Shown: in pieces, positions 1-10,092 of the stretch
Layout of the letters: the number at the start of each line of letters is the position of its first letter
How positions within the stretch are numbered: position 1 is the stretch's first letter
Assembly (NCBI GenBank): GCA_029298735.1
Contig: JANSLP010000151.1
Location: 1-64,000, forward strand
Source: Ophiostoma sp. CBS 140.51
Taxonomy: Eukaryota > Ascomycota > Sordariomycetes > Ophiostomatales > Ophiostomataceae
Length of the DNA: 64,000 bases
Reading direction: 5' to 3'
Translations under genes and position numbers: made by a program
Notes under the pieces: generated by a model
Told to the model about the DNA's origin: nothing
Database searches by the model: none
What the model saw: the letters and a program-made list of their open reading frames with translations, nothing else

Positions 1-635
1 CTTCTCTCGATTTTATTTTTATTCTTACTTTTATTTTAATTCAAATTCAAATTTCTCTTATTTTCCTTTTTCTAAATCTAAGAGCTTTTCTCCCAACAAA
101 ATAATCCATAAGATGTTGCATCGTAAATAAACTTAAGTGAAGCACATGTCACACAACAAAGACATACTACCATTGAACAATGCTCTTTGTGTATTTATTT
201 AAGTGAACGACGCACTGCTTGAAAGCCTTATAGACCTAAGAGACAAAGCCCTTGTTTTCAAATGAACATTCTTGTTCATCGACAAAGGCCGCGTTGTTCT
301 TTGCGAGCAAGTTTTTGTTCTGCATCCAAAACGAACAATACAATGAACACAAAAGCTGTTCGCAATATAATCTTCACGACTATGAAGAAAAGTATAAAAT
401 TGTCTTGATTCTCTTGCTTTTCAGAAAACATCTTCTTTCCTCTCCAGTCACACTTCGATCTTCATCTTCACCAATCGGCCAACACACCTCCACAAAGACA
501 TTTTCAGAGATTTCACACAGAGTAATCAAGCAGAGCTTACTCTCTTAGTCCTTTATTTAATCTCGTTGCTATTCTATCACACAAATAGACTATCTTTCGA
601 GAGGAAAAAACCAAGAAACGACATATCTCTTCAAA
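1..635. other. AT-rich 5' flank without a gene
   Basis: The first 250 bases are strongly AT-rich with T-runs, and the rest is pyrimidine-rich toward the start codon at 636, as expected of a leader. The only open frame (252-548) is Ser/His-rich with no recognisable features. I see no tRNA, repeat or domain. Confidence 0.5.
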
Positions 636-1214
636 ATGTCTTTCTCCGGTGAGTTGTCCACTTCCCCTTCTTCCTCCACCACCTCTTCTTCTCCTTCCAT
701 CTTCATCTCTCCTCCCACTTCCTCTTCCATCCCTTTCTTCTCTCCCGCCATTCTCATCCACAACAACCTCTCTCCCGCGAGCTTCCTTGCTCGCACGGAG
801 GGTAGTATGGGTCAAACATCGGTGGAGGCAGAGGTCTGGGATGCGGCCCACCGCCTCTACACATACGTCGCCTCCTGCCAACGCTCGCCTAACACTGAAC
901 GCCTTGTCTTCTTCCGTCGTCTTGTCCGTCTTTGCTTCCATAACCGCTCTATTCTTCTCAAGGGCGTTTCTTCTCTGACAGTGAACGACGACAAGACCAT
1001 TTTTGAGGCGTGTGGCATCTGCTGTCGCCGGGAATACTCGGCGGAGACGGAGGGGAAGTCGGCGCGGACCACCGGCAACTGCTGCTGGTTCCGCCCCGAC
1101 AGCCATGCCCGGGGCTTCCTTCGGCAGGTGCATGCACTATGCGATAACCATCCGGAGCTCTTTGGCGACGAGGTGAGTATGGAGGAGTTTGAGAATCTGT
1201 TTGTTTTCGCGTAA
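636..1214 (+). CDS. Hypothetical Cys-rich protein, 192 aa
   Basis: I do not recognise a family. The start codon follows a CTTCAAA context after a pyrimidine-rich leader. Residues 1-50 are Ser/Thr/Pro-rich low complexity. The rest looks globular, with alternating hydrophobics and two Cys pairs (CGICC and GNCCWF) plus a later HALCD, so a small metal-binding or disulphide fold is possible. There is no signal peptide or membrane segment. A consensus donor (GTGAGT at 1173) lies in frame after codon 179. A strong pyrimidine tract ending in TAG at 1361-1363 could accept it and would place TAA immediately after the junction, giving a 179-residue protein. Intron retention gives the 192-residue form. 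Its 3' end faces the LPMO-like gene. The coding call rests on composition and frame only. Confidence 0.5.
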   Translation: MSFSGELSTSPSSSTTSSSPSIFISPPTSSSIPFFSPAILIHNNLSPASFLARTEGSMGQTSVEAEVWDAAHRLYTYVASCQRSPNTERLVFFRRLVRLCFHNRSILLKGVSSLTVNDDKTIFEACGICCRREYSAETEGKSARTTGNCCWFRPDSHARGFLRQVHALCDNHPELFGDEVSMEEFENLFVFA

Positions 1215-1575
1215 ACTTTTGTTTTCTCTTCTTTCTTCGCCTTTTTTTTGCCTTCTTTTGTATTTTGATTTGCTATTCTGCGATACCGCCTCGTTATGAA
1301 GATCATTGGTGAGTCTGGCTCAACTTTTGCATTTCTGCATTTTTTTCTTTCTTTCTTTCTTAGTAAGATATATATAAACAATATAAAAATAACCCAAAAA
1401 ATAGCCTCCCATGATAAATAAATAACCCCCCCGTGACCTAACTGGTATCAAAGAATACGTACAAAATACATATATCGCAAAGCCCATATTTCAAATAAAC
1501 AGTAAAAGTAGCGGCCAGAGTCAAAATTATAAAAGAGAAGTCCTTTTAGAATACAGATCTTTTACTGTTCACCCT
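1215..1575. other. Intergenic between convergent genes
   Basis: This stretch is AT-rich with T-runs and a (TTTC)n tract near 1345-1362, and probably holds both 3' UTRs. No coding signal is seen. The polypyrimidine-AG at its centre may be a splice acceptor for the upstream gene. Confidence 0.5.
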
Positions 1576-2223
1576 TCATAGGACCTGGTCAACAGACACG
1601 ACGACAAAGTCGACGCAGCTCTCGTACGTTTGCTTCGCATTCGTGCCGAACCAGAACCATTGCAGAACGCAGTCGCCCGCCACAAGGCACGCATCCTCAG
1701 CTAGGTCGACAGGGATTGTAACGCTAAACGCCGTGTTGTTGGCCGGTAGAACTGCCAGCTTCTCATCGGCGTAGCTGTCAAACACAATAAGGTTGGCACC
1801 TGTGGCCAGAATACTGTTGTTGGCCGTCGACACGATAGACACATTCATAGGTCCCTCGTGCGAGATGGGAATCTGCGCAGTCATGTTGACGACCTGGCCC
1901 GGCTGGTATGTCTGGACTTGGTTCTGGTTGTCCGAAAAAACAGCGCCGCGGCAGAGATCAAGTTGGCCTGGAGTAAAGTTAGAGGCTAGTTCAGAGAAAT
2001 TCTTTCAACGAGAAAACTTACATCCTGCAGCTGGTGAAGTGACATCTTCAAGTGGAATGGTACCGTCCTTGAGGACTGCATCAACGGCTGTCTGACCACA
2101 TGCAGAGACCATGCCAGGTCCGGTCAAACGTGCCGGAGGAAACGTGATGTTACCATGAGCTGTAACGGAGGCGGCAAATAGAGAAATGACCGCTGCAGCG
2201 GTGGAGGTAATAGAGGCCTTCAT
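1576..2223 (-). CDS. Secreted LPMO-like (chitin-binding type-4) protein, 197 aa
   Basis: Two exons (2223-2022 and 1967-1576) flank a 54-nt intron with a GTAAGT donor and CAG acceptor; joined they encode 197 residues. Residues 1-22 are a signal peptide ending VTA, so the mature protein begins with His23 (HGNITFPP). This N-terminal His is the hallmark of lytic polysaccharide monooxygenases, whose copper 'histidine brace' uses the free N-terminal His plus a second His. His104 in PISHEG is the candidate second ligand, and Phe in CVDFVV the axial residue. Cys pairs (ACGQ, CQLDLC, DACL, DCVL, SCVDF) fit a disulphide-stabilised secreted domain. The pattern HG-SPP-R-G-AM--ACG resembles the PF03067/LPMO superfamily proteins of ascomycetes. 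Substrate is unknown, and a copper-binding role without oxidase activity (as for X325/BIM-like proteins) is possible. There is no CBM or GPI signal. Confidence 0.8.
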
Positions 2224-3516
2224 CGTGATTTTGTCGTGTTGGTGATGATGCAAGAGGTAATGACTGAAAATGGTAAAAAAGATAAAGTGGCCGGCACTGT
2301 AAAGACTGAACAGAGAAGAAATAAAAGTATGGCGATATTGAAATACAAACACACAAGAAAGGAGCAACTGTCGAACACGCACAAAAATGAATGGAAGCTT
2401 GGCACGCCAGCAATGTTGAAGTCGGAGCAAAAGCGTGGGGTGAGGAAACAGGCTCTTTATGTCATTGAAAAGCAATCCACGTAACACTGAGATGCAATCC
2501 CTTCTGTAAATTAAGCTGCAAGACAATAAAAGACGAGGGGGCTCGAGTTTAGGACCACCGAAGATAGGACCTGAAGATCATCTGCCTTCGGGATCCGGGA
2601 AGCGGCATCGATGGCGAGCTGAGAGATGCGAGATTAGACAGGGGCTAATAGTGTATGCGATGGAGATATCCGAGAGAAAGTGTCTAGATATATTAGGAAA
2701 ATGGTAACAGTAATTGAAGGTATCACGGATCAATTGGTGATAGTTGTCCCTCGCATGGGAAAGGGGCACAAATGGCATGAATGTGGCCTTGGGACACGGG
2801 ATCGATAACGTAGTTTGAGTCGAAAAGTATCTTGGTACTTTATGTTCGCTGCCATTTCAAGTTCCCGGCCATAATTGGATATGTTCGGTTTTCTTTTACT
2901 GTGATTTTCGTCTTGAACGTCGACCGCTGCCACGCGTTGAGTTTCAAGCCTCGTTCGATCGACGCCGAGACTTTTTGCCTATTTTCAAAACAATGAAGTC
3001 TACGACGTCAAGCATTGCCAATTGCTCCCAAACGCAAAGCCACAAAATTCTTCTAACACAATGTTTGGGGTGTCGAATGAATTACTTTGGGTTCATTAGT
3101 TTCCTCACCCGGCTTGACACCAGGATTCTCTTTGTCATTTCGGAAAAATAAAAATGATGCTCGGAGAGACATGGCAACCGGTTCGACCAGATCTCACATC
3201 GGATGAGACGAAACACGAACAGTGATTTAAAATGGCAAATGAAATAAATCTATGGAGAGGCCAGTCCGAACAGCGTTCATGTGCTATAGAACTGCATCGA
3301 GCATCACAACGAGAGGTTCCTGCTGGGTGCCATTAGAGGTCGTACAGTCTCCCTTTGAACATGCGGACCACTCTCCGCCTGAAGTATCAAATAAACGTAA
3401 AAAATCCACAACAGCTTTCATTTTTCATTTCTCTTCCACGCCTATCCTATTTCACTAGGGTCGGTGATACCCTATGTCATAATATCCATCGAGCCGTAGA
3501 TGCTGGCACCAGCCAT
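2224..3516. other. Intergenic region
   Basis: This holds the upstream region of the LPMO-like gene (CT-rich on the minus strand for about 300 bases) and the 3' flank of the Ish1-repeat gene. The short open frames have no protein-like composition. I see no RNA gene or repeat. Confidence 0.5.
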
Positions 3517-5568
3517 TTACAACTCATCGCTGGCCTTCTTGCGGTACGTCTCGGCCTTCTTCTGGGCCAGGTCAGAACCGATCTGGATCTGGGCCTTGAC
3601 CCAGTCAACAGAGTTCCAGAAGCCCTCGGAGGCCTTGGCGAAGAGGGTAGCAGCGGGCGAGGTCGTGCCGTAACGGAAGTATGTGGCCTGCTGGCGGGCG
3701 AATGCGCGAAGCTCGTTGATGGTGCTGCCCTGGGGAACGGGCTGCAAAAGGTAAGTTAGCAAATGAACGTGAGAAAGGAAATCGCACACAATCGACGATA
3801 TACATACAATTCCGTAGCTGTCAAGGTACGCCTTGATCTCGCTCTCGCTCCAGGTATCGAACACGTTGTTCTTGGCGGTCTGGGTGGCCTTGGACAGGTA
3901 GGAGGTAGCGGTAGCGTACTGCTCGCCGCCGACCTTCGAGGCAGAATTGTAGTAAGATTTGGCAGCCTTCAGCAGCTCCTCGCGAGCGGCACCCGACTTC
4001 TCGGAAACCTTCTTGGCGGCTTCGTCACCGGTGGAAGCCAGGTATTCGCGGAGGTTGTCGTACGAAAGGTCGTCGAATGTCCAAGCAGTCCAGCCAGAGG
4101 CAGCCTTGTGGGCGTTCTTGCGGACAAGAGCACGGAGCTGGTCGGAGTTGGACTTGTGGGGAACGGGGACGCCACGAGCATCGAGGAAAGCCTTCAGGCG
4201 GCTGTCCGTCCAGCTGTCAATGCTGTTGGAGAAAGCAGCGTTGGCAGCCTCCGCGACGGAATCAGTAGCCTTGGCGAACTGGTTACCGGCCCTGGAGGTA
4301 GCGGCGCCAAACTTGGCAGCAACGGTGTCGTCGAGAGCCTCAGCGCGGCGCTTGCGGATTAGGGCACGGAGCTCGTTAACCTTGCTACCTTGGGGGACTA
4401 AAAGATGTGTTAGCATGAACTTCTCTATAAGCTTGCAAATTTCACTTCGGATTTTCATCACATACCAGCAATACCGTTCTTGTCGCAGAAGTTCTTGAGC
4501 TCGGACTCGCTCCAGTTGTTCAGGATGGTGTCAGACAGGTTCTCGTAGGCACTCTTGGCAGCCTTCTGCAGACGGGCAGACTCATCCTGCATCTGTAGGT
4601 AAGCAAGATGGGAGTTGCGGCGAACCGTCGCAATCAGCTTGTCGCGCTATGGGATGATGCGGTCAGTCACATGGAATTATTTGAGATAAAGACGGTGTGA
4701 ACAGTATCATTATGACTTACAGTGGAGGGCTGGGGAGCAGGGAAGCCGTAGGTGTCGAGCCAGTTCTTCAGATCAGACTCTAGAGGGTTGTCAGCTGTGT
4801 CTCACTTTTGCTTCAAAATATGTCTCCATTCGGGTTTAACATACCAGTCCAAGTATCGTACAGCCAGTTACCGGGGTAGCCAAAAGTCTGGTGCGACTTC
4901 TTGGCGATGGCCTCGATGTTCTGACGAGCGTTCTTGAGGAGCACATCGCGCTCGCGGGGTTGAGGAACTGCACATAGTCAGCATGGTGTGTACGAGAGAG
5001 AAACGAGGCGGTTGAAGGGCTTGACGAACCAGGAATGGCGTGGTGGTCGCAGAACGACTTGAGCTGGCTGTCGGTCCACGAGTCCAGGATCCAGTCCTTG
5101 ACATCGACAAACGCGTTTTGGACCTTGTCTTCGGTCTCAGTCCAGACCGCCTGGACCTGGGCGACAAGCTTGTTCTTGTCCGCCTCAGCGTTGTTCTTTG
5201 TTTCAACGCCCTTGAGCTTCAGGTATGAAGCAAGCTGATTTGCGTCCCAGCTGTTGTAAGGCTCCACAACATGGTTGTTCCAGTTCTTCTGGACGCGATC
5301 GTGCAGGTCCTTGCGGTCTGCCGGCGTTGGGTACGGGATGTTGTGATCTGAGAGCCACTGCTCCAGCTCGGTTTCATGCCACTTGTTGTAGGCTTTTCCG
5401 ACGCGTTAGCACACATAGAGCTTAGCGAGACCTGAAAACCATTGACGCGCTTCAAATCAACGTCGATTGAGATGCACAAAACTTACCAGCACGATACAGC
5501 CAGCTGTCGGCCGCGATCGCGACATCCGCCACCAGGGCGAGAGGCAAAAGAGCCTTAAGGAGTCTCAT
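3517..5568 (-). CDS. Ish1-domain repeat protein (Msc1-like), 540 aa
   Basis: Seven exons (5568-5487, 5392-5030, 4967-4845, 4779-4721, 4646-4466, 4397-3808, 3741-3517) join without frame error to 540 residues. Every intron has GTRNGT-like donors except intron 2 (GTTCGT); several have GCTAAC or GCTGAC branch points. The protein starts with a hydrophobic signal sequence (MRLLKALLPLALVADVAIAA). About eight Ish1-type units follow, each W-[ST]-[ED]-S-[EQR]-LK-x-[FWY]-[LC]-D--GIPVPQ, for example DSWTDSQLKSFCDHH and DTWTESDLKNWLDTYG. Between them are amphipathic, Ala/Lys/Glu-rich LEA-like helices. Known relatives are S. pombe Ish1, a nuclear-envelope stress protein, and yeast Msc1, linked to sister-chromatid recombination. 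ER or nuclear-envelope lumen is the inferred location. The promoter lies in the gap shared with the Trl1 gene. Confidence 0.9.
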
Positions 5569-7353
5569 GGCTTTTGGAATGAGAGCTCAAATTTGTTGTT
5601 GGGGGTGTGCTTGAGTATATGTCGAGCTATTATTTCTTTTGATGTTGTAGAAAGCTCGTGTTGAGAAATTTCACGGCTCGATGAGATGAAGACGACAACA
5701 GTTTTTGGGAGGAGAGGGATGAGCGAGGGGGGCAAAGGAACTTTTATTGAGGAGGGGCTCCAAGTAAGGACAACAGCTGGAATGCACGAAATGGAAGCTA
5801 GAATCAATCACGTCACACGTAAGGAAGGTGCACTTGGCTTGTCTGGCTCTGGCCCCTTCTATGCCCTCCCTTTGTTGTTTGTATCATCGATCAGTATTTT
5901 CAATGACGAGGTACTTCTAAGCTAATTAACTGGCGCGCTGACTGAACAGCGAAAATGGAAGAAAAATTGGCCAGAATAAGTAGCCACTGCATGTATCTGG
6001 GGATCACCTTCCCACAAGCGCCACTGAAAGACGTCGATTTGTGCCCCGATTTGGAGAGGCGATCGAGGGACAGCTTGGTCGTGCCTGCTGATTTGGGTGC
6101 CACATGACGTCACCAGCAATTGGTCCACCAGTATTTTTGCAGAGGGAACAATATCTGCTGTGATTGTCGCAATTTGCGTCATGAAAATGCTTGTGACGGC
6201 TGTCCGTATAGTTAACTTTCCTAATGCTCAAACGAGAACTGCATATGCTCCGCGGCTGTCGTATGTGCTGCATCAAACGGAAGTTCATCATGAGCCGATG
6301 CGACAGGTGCAGCTGTGATGTCACACTATGAATTGGACTACTTCACGTGCTACGTCACATGATCAAATAAAGTCAAAGCTCAAAGCAGGAACTACGAGAA
6401 TGCGAATTTTATTTTGTACATGGCAGATGGCTAGTATGTGGAGTATTCATGGTATGAGGGTATTTAAATAAAGACTGAATTACCATACGATATCGGAAAT
6501 TGAATTGTAGCTTTTCCGCCCAAGTGAAGTAACGCGGCAGAGCTTCTCTTGGTGATCCAGGTCCTCCCGCATTTGGCAGAGCTATCCCCCTTGTCCTGGC
6601 CAACAGCCCCGCCTTTTTTGCTTTGCCTTTCTGCCTCGCGCTAAAAACTCAACCTTCAATTTTTCCTAGCACAGCCTGAGGCCGTTTATTAGCACCTTAA
6701 TTTCTGAGCCCAGCACAGATCTTCAGCCTGCTGGTGACTCTTGCGGCGAAGCTAGGAAGGATCGTTTGGCCTCAACACAAAACAACAAAAGAGCCTCAAA
6801 CGGAAGGCACAAAGCAAATTGATTGGTTGTTGCCTAAGGGGTTTGGATCTGAGATCCCCTGCTTCTACCGTTGACTCACAAAAATCCCTTGCTTTCAACA
6901 AAAGCTTTCAACCGCACATCGCGAGATATTGCGGGGCTGAACAAATCCAACGCGACCGCAAGGAGATTTTTGAGGCCAACGGGTCGGGCGCAGCCTTGTC
7001 CCACTCACGTCACTGCGAATTTGGCAGCCTTTTGACCCCTTCTCTTTGTTGAAGATTAGCATTTGCATATGCCGCTGGTTCGCTTTGCAAACGTGTTCGC
7101 CAGACATAAAAGAAAAGACATTACCGCTCCTCTTCGGCTACTTCGCTCTTTCAGAACATTCAATATACAACAAGAAGCACCGCTTCAGACCATCTCCACT
7201 CTTCGTCAACCTTTTCTTCCTGCCCCGCGAATTCTCCAACATCGCCAACACACGCCACGAGGCTTAATTCACCCTACTTTTCCGCGATATACCCCGACCG
7301 CACCAGTACTGGCGAAATTCACTTGGCCAACACACATCGGCTCACCTATCACC
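5569..7353. other. Divergent intergenic region (Ish1 protein / Trl1)
   Basis: This 1.8-kb divergent region separates two start codons. It contains an E-box-like TTCACGTGC near 6343 and several short open frames without family features. The last 291 bases are in frame with Trl1 and open from an ATG at 7063 (see findings). No RNA gene is seen. Confidence 0.5.
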
Positions 7354-9885
7354 ATGGATAGCACACATACTGAGACCGTTGCCGCAGGCACGGCCACAGA
7401 GACCCCGGCGCTCCCCAAGGCGCCATACAAGGATCAGGACGTCCAGGAAGTTGCGGAGGTGCTCCGGGTTCTGGACGAGGCTGTCAAGCAGAAGAAGCGC
7501 TCTGCTTTTAGTATCAAGAAGACGCGGTTTGTTGTCAGCAACTCCGAAGATGGCTACTATGTCGACTCCTGGAAGATGAACGACTGGGACTACAAGCGGC
7601 GCGACCTGCCGACCTACGCGCGCGGTCTGTTCACAACCAAGGACAAGCGTGGCCAGCCGTCCATTGCCGTCCGCGGCTACGACAAGTTCTTCAACGTCAA
7701 CGAGGTCCACGAGACGCGGTGGGAAAACATCGAGGAACGTACACAGGGACCGTACGAGATCACACTGAAGGAGAACGGTTGCATCATCTTTGTGTCTGGC
7801 CTCGCCGATGACACATTGCTGGTATGCAGCAAGCACTCCACCGGTGACCGCGGCGATATCGAGCTGAGCCATTCCAGCGCAGGTGAGGCACGTATTCAGA
7901 CTCAGCTAGAGCGGTTGGGCAAGACGAAGCAGGACCTCGCACGAGAGCTGTACACGCGGAACATCACTGCCGTGGCCGAGCTCTGTGACGACACCTTCGA
8001 GGAGCACATTCTGGCTTACGGCCCTGACAAGGCCGGTCTCTACCTTCACGGTATCAACCTTAACCTGCCGGAATTCCGGACATATCCCAGCGTCTTGGTG
8101 CAGGACTTCGCTGAGAAGTGGGGCTTCATCAAGACAGAGCTGAAGGTTATCGACAACATCTCCGAGGTGCGCCAGTTCCTGGAGTCCGTGGCTGAGACGG
8201 GTGCACACGACGGCCGTGATGTCGAGGGTTTCGTGATCCGGTGCCGCATGTCCCCAAAGCCGGACTCCGTTCCGTACCAGGACTGGTTCTTCAAGTACAA
8301 GTTCGAGGAACCGTATCTCATGTACCGCCAGTGGCGCGAATGCACCAAGGCGTTGATCATGGGACGGACGCCATCCTACAAGAAGCACCAGGCAATCACG
8401 CAGGAATACCTGATGTACGCACGCAAGCGGATTGCAGCAGACCCGAAGCTCGGTCGGTTGTACAACAAGAACCACGGTATCATCCAGCTCCGCGAAGACT
8501 TTCTCGCGTTCAAGCACCTGAAGGGTACGGACGCAGCCAACTTTGAGGAAGTGTACGGTGGTGACAGCAAGACGGAGGTTACCAAGGATGTGATTCTGGT
8601 TCCCATTGCCACCATTGGTTGCGGCAAGACGACTCTGGCTGTTGCACTCGGTCACCTGTTTGGTTACGGCCACATCCAGAACGACAATATCACCGGTACG
8701 AAGCGTCCTCCTCGTTTCACACGCATGGTTCTGGACGAGCTCAAGACCCATCCGGCGGTGATTGCGGACCGCAACAACGCCCAGCGGCACGAGCGGAAGC
8801 AGATCCTGCACGACGTCAAGCACATGCACTTGGGTGCGACCATGGTTGCGCTCAACTTTGTGCATGACGACGTGGATGCGATCCGGGCCGTCACGCATGA
8901 GCGGGTGTTCGCGCGCGGCGACAACCACCAGACGATCCACGCCGAGACAGACGCCAACAAGGTGGTTGGTATCATGGAGGGCTTTATTCAGCGTTTTGAG
9001 GCCCTGGATCTGTCTCGCGCACCGGATGAGGGTTTCGACGCTGTGATTGACCTTTCCCCGACAGCGGGCAGCTACGCGAACTTGGAGACAGTGGTTCGCC
9101 AGCTGCACCACCTGTACCCTAACCTGGTCAAGGAGGTGCCGTCTGCGGAGGCAATGGACGAGGCGATCAAGGCTGCTATTGGCAACTACCAGCCGACCTT
9201 GCGTCACGAGATTGTCGACCGGGGCAAGAACAAGGGTCCCTCTCAGACGCCGAAACAGAACCAGCCCAAGAAAGTGGTCAAGAAGAAGCCGCTGGAGTAC
9301 ATGGGCGTGCACGTCACCGGCAAGGATGTCAACGCACAGCTGGAGAGCACCTTCAAGAGTCAGCCGGCCGTAACCTCTCGGTTCTATAAGCAGCTCAAGC
9401 AGACGCGCCGTGTGCAGCCCAGCTTCCACGTGACGCTGATGCACCGGGCCAGCGCCCGAGACCGCCCGGAGCTGTGGGAGCGGTACCAGAAGCTGCACGC
9501 AGATGCTGAGGCTGCGGCCGAGGCAGCTGCGGCAGCTGGTGGTCCCGCTTTCATTGTGAACGGTACTCCGCCAGAGGTTGGCAAGGTGGATGTGCAGCTG
9601 GAGCGTGTGGTGTTTGACGACCGACTGATGGCGCTTGTTGTGCGGTTGGTGAATAAGAAGGCCGAGGCCGGTGCTGAGGGCCCGGAGGACGACTGGACGT
9701 GTGTCAACAAGGTGTCTCACATCACGGTGGGGACGCGTGATGACAGCGTCAAGCCGAAGGAGAGCAACGACCTGTTGGTCCGCTGGCTGGCGGAGGGTAG
9801 CACGGAGAAGAACGGGATCACGGACCTTGTGATTGAGGGCCAGCCTCTCCTTGACGGTGTCGTGCGCGGTGTTTTGTCCCGTTAA
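7354..9885 (+). CDS. TRL1: Fungal tRNA ligase (Trl1), 843 aa
   Basis: Trl1 joins tRNA exons after intron removal and splices HAC1-type mRNA in the unfolded protein response. It combines three activities. The N-terminal adenylyltransferase/ligase domain carries the KENG nucleotidyl motif with catalytic Lys139. The central polynucleotide kinase has a P-loop at IGCGKTT (Lys425). The C-terminal cyclic phosphodiesterase has its two HxT motifs, HVTL (His692) and HITV (His789). The order and the length (yeast 827 aa) match the family. The start was chosen at 7354 for its CACCATGG context and because MDSTHTETV begins a normal N-terminus, but the frame is open 97 codons further upstream. The gene has no intron. 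A long Ala/Glu stretch (about 700-715) interrupts the CPD domain. The long minus-strand frame through this gene is a codon-bias shadow. Confidence 0.97.
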   Translation: MDSTHTETVAAGTATETPALPKAPYKDQDVQEVAEVLRVLDEAVKQKKRSAFSIKKTRFVVSNSEDGYYVDSWKMNDWDYKRRDLPTYARGLFTTKDKRGQPSIAVRGYDKFFNVNEVHETRWENIEERTQGPYEITLKENGCIIFVSGLADDTLLVCSKHSTGDRGDIELSHSSAGEARIQTQLERLGKTKQDLARELYTRNITAVAELCDDTFEEHILAYGPDKAGLYLHGINLNLPEFRTYPSVLVQDFAEKWGFIKTELKVIDNISEVRQFLESVAETGAHDGRDVEGFVIRCRMSPKPDSVPYQDWFFKYKFEEPYLMYRQWRECTKALIMGRTPSYKKHQAITQEYLMYARKRIAADPKLGRLYNKNHGIIQLREDFLAFKHLKGTDAANFEEVYGGDSKTEVTKDVILVPIATIGCGKTTLAVALGHLFGYGHIQNDNITGTKRPPRFTRMVLDELKTHPAVIADRNNAQRHERKQILHDVKHMHLGATMVALNFVHDDVDAIRAVTHERVFARGDNHQTIHAETDANKVVGIMEGFIQRFEALDLSRAPDEGFDAVIDLSPTAGSYANLETVVRQLHHLYPNLVKEVPSAEAMDEAIKAAIGNYQPTLRHEIVDRGKNKGPSQTPKQNQPKKVVKKKPLEYMGVHVTGKDVNAQLESTFKSQPAVTSRFYKQLKQTRRVQPSFHVTLMHRASARDRPELWERYQKLHADAEAAAEAAAAAGGPAFIVNGTPPEVGKVDVQLERVVFDDRLMALVVRLVNKKAEAGAEGPEDDWTCVNKVSHITVGTRDDSVKPKESNDLLVRWLAEGSTEKNGITDLVIEGQPLLDGVVRGVLSR

Positions 9886-10092
9886 GGGGTGTTGTTGTAA
9901 CTTGTGTTTTTCGTTGTTGTTTTGTTTCATGTCAGCCTACAAAGCGATCCATATCCATGTAGTTATGTCTCTTATGTCTTAAGTTATTCACGACTGGGAA
10001 CTAGAAAAGCATAGAAGTCACACCATTTTTATTGATTTACTTTTGATATCGTCTCATGTCCCTTGACTCGAATGTGCCCGCTCTTTAATATC

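Noticed and set aside
7906..9930. 674-codon minus-strand frame across Trl1
   Set aside because: Antisense of a strongly codon-biased real gene; its product is Leu/Val/Arg/His-rich with no features of its own.
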